The notes under the pieces are model-generated. The model worked only from the letters and a program-made list of their open reading frames with translations. It made no database searches and was not told where the DNA came from. Shown one piece after another: positions 62,861 to 64,000 of a stretch of DNA of 64,000 nt. Each line of letters starts with the position of its first letter. Positions within the stretch are counted from its first letter, which is position 1. The position numbers were made by a program, and so were the translations under genes. The DNA comes from Pseudoalteromonas sp. A25 (GTDB lineage: Bacteria; Pseudomonadota; Gammaproteobacteria; Enterobacterales; Alteromonadaceae), in assembly GCF_009176705.1 (NCBI RefSeq), contig NZ_AP021846.1:1334001-1398000 (forward strand), given 5' to 3'.

Positions 62861-63589
62861 ATGACCGTAGGTGCTGCTTCGCCTCAACAAGTAGTTAAAC
62901 TGGAAATGATTGGTATTGAAAAGGTGTTTGAAACAGACGATCTAGAAACGCATGCTCTAAAAGATATTCACCTTACAATATATGAAGGTGATTATGTTTC
63001 AATTTCAGGACCGTCAGGGTGTGGTAAGTCAACATTACTGTCAATACTAGGGCTGTTAGATACACCGACGAGCGGTAAATATATTATCGAGGGAAGTGAT
63101 GTTTCTGGTCTTACATATGACAAAGCTGCTGAAGTAAGAAATGCGAAGATAGGCTTCATTTTCCAATCATTCAATTTGATTGATGACCTTACCGTATTTG
63201 ATAATGTTGCATTGCCCTTGAGATATAATAACCATCAATGGAGTGATAATGAGATTACAGACCGGGTTCAAGAATGCTTAAGCTTAGTGGGAATGGAGCA
63301 TCGGTTATACCATAAACCTAACCAACTATCAGGTGGGCAACAACAAAGAGTTGCTATAGCGAGAGCTTTAGTAGCGCAACCGGCAGTGTTACTGGTCGAT
63401 GAGCCGACTGGGAATTTGGACTCTAAAAGTGGTGAGCAAGTTATGGACCTTTTAGCGAAATTAAATGCTAACGGGACTACCATATGTATGGTAACTCATG
63501 ACGCCCGTTTTGCTGAGATGGCGAAAAGAAAACTCAACCTGCTCGATGGTAAGATTGTTGCTAAGGACTCATTAAGGAAAGTGGGATGA
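62861..63589 (+). CDS. MacB/LolD-type ABC transporter ATPase
   Basis: A 242-residue ABC ATPase. Walker A is SGPSGCGKSTLL (residues about 50-61), the signature is LSGGQQQRVAIARAL and Walker B is VLLVDEPTGNLDS. The sequence is of the MacB/LolD/FtsE type that works with FtsX-like permeases. It overlaps the following permease gene by four bases (ATGA). Together with the HlyD gene it forms an efflux or export unit, probably for the product made by the neighbouring genes. Confidence 0.94.
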   Translation: MTVGAASPQQVVKLEMIGIEKVFETDDLETHALKDIHLTIYEGDYVSISGPSGCGKSTLLSILGLLDTPTSGKYIIEGSDVSGLTYDKAAEVRNAKIGFIFQSFNLIDDLTVFDNVALPLRYNNHQWSDNEITDRVQECLSLVGMEHRLYHKPNQLSGGQQQRVAIARALVAQPAVLLVDEPTGNLDSKSGEQVMDLLAKLNANGTTICMVTHDARFAEMAKRKLNLLDGKIVAKDSLRKVG

Positions 63590-64000
63590 GTGCTTTAACA
63601 TATTTGATCACGCAAGCTTGGAATTCACTACTGAAACGTTCAGGCTTTATTGGCACAGTTTGCTCGACAATGGGTATAACCTTAGGTGCATTGATTTGCA
63701 TTTCAACGTTTGCGTATGTATTAATATTGAAACCTTTGCCTTATTCAAAGCAAGAAAGTTTGTTCAGTATTACTCAAATTGCAAAGAATGCTACAACCGA
63801 CAACATCAGTCTTGAACTCAATGTTCCTGGCTTGGTTGAAATGTATAATAATCAACCTGTTTTCTCTGAGCAGGCTTTGATTTTTTATGGCAAAAAAATA
63901 CTACTATCTACTCCTGAACAGCCAACTGTATCAATCTCACATGTCACACCAGGATGGTTTAATTTGTTTGATGTTAAAATGGCAAAAGGGCGAATTTTTG
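63586..64000 (+). CDS. FtsX/MacB-family permease, 3'-truncated by the window
   Basis: ATG 63586 overlaps the ATPase stop by four bases. The visible 138 residues begin with a short cytoplasmic part (MSALTYLITQAWNSLLKRSG), a membrane helix around residues 25-45 and then the MacB-type periplasmic core beginning LKPLPYSKQESLFS, the same start seen in duplicated orphan permeases. It should carry the substrate-handling part of the exporter. The rest is beyond the window. Confidence 0.85.
   Translation, partial: MSALTYLITQAWNSLLKRSGFIGTVCSTMGITLGALICISTFAYVLILKPLPYSKQESLFSITQIAKNATTDNISLELNVPGLVEMYNNQPVFSEQALIFYGKKILLSTPEQPTVSISHVTPGWFNLFDVKMAKGRIF

Overview
The window looks like a chromosomal segment of a marine gammaproteobacterium of the Alteromonadales, most likely Pseudoalteromonas or a close relative. 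The grounds are moderate-to-low GC content by eye, large TonB receptors paired with tryptophan-halogenase-like flavoproteins and a SapC-family protein, a VC2046/SO_2500-type protein, a SulA-like protein and a YchJ protein. This is inferred from gene content, not from a database match.

Region 1 (1-12.8 kb) is sugar metabolism: the end of an AI-2E-type permease, a LacI-family repressor, pgi, zwf-pgl, a TonB-dependent receptor and two tandem tryptophan-halogenase homologues. Three identical palindromes (TGACAGCGTTGTCA) lie before pgi and before the receptor and are probably bound by the LacI protein. Region 2 (12.8-26.5 kb) is one long plus-strand locus: a second TonB receptor preceded by two tandem copies of TGTTAWWAAGTAACA, then a D-amino-acid deaminase-like PLP enzyme, an RpiR/MurR regulator, a D-aminoacylase-like amidohydrolase, RidA, a sodium/solute symporter, a PfkB kinase of the KDG-kinase type, a secreted GH20 hexosaminidase and an SMP-30 lactonase-like lipoprotein. 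Together these fit use of C1-oxidised chitin: lactone opening, GH20 trimming, uptake, deacetylation of N-acetylglucosaminate, deamination to 2-keto-3-deoxygluconate and phosphorylation to KDPG. A SapC-family gene follows.

Region 3 (27-46.4 kb) is mostly housekeeping: asparaginase-type Ntn hydrolase, CBS protein, HrpA, a response regulator with a PilZ protein, a class C beta-lactamase-like hydrolase, RlmI, an HD protein, a pentapeptide-repeat potassium-channel-like protein, a YgjP-type metalloprotease, tRNA-Tyr, YchJ, a SulA-like SOS protein with a LexA-like box, an NCS2 purine permease, CysB, and an amidohydrolase-fold protein that has lost metal ligands.

Region 4 (46.6-53 kb) is a decayed mobile island. 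It starts inside a truncated secreted-protein gene and holds a 5'-truncated tyrosine recombinase, a large recombinase-like gene broken by a frameshift, remnants of a third recombinase, an IS481-family transposase flanked by long imperfect inverted repeats, and an orphan ParB-like protein.

Region 5 (53-64 kb) is AT-rich accessory DNA with long gene-poor gaps: a JmjC/cupin-8 oxygenase-like gene, a diaminobutyrate aminotransferase with a dedicated aspartate kinase but no ectoine synthesis genes beside them, a DUF6875-like protein joined to a kynurenine-3-monooxygenase-like flavoprotein, and an HlyD/MacB/FtsX-type export system that runs off the window. Two near-identical palindromes (ATCTCACGYGTGAGAT) occur in this region and may mark a shared regulator. 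This is the best candidate for an undescribed small-molecule system.
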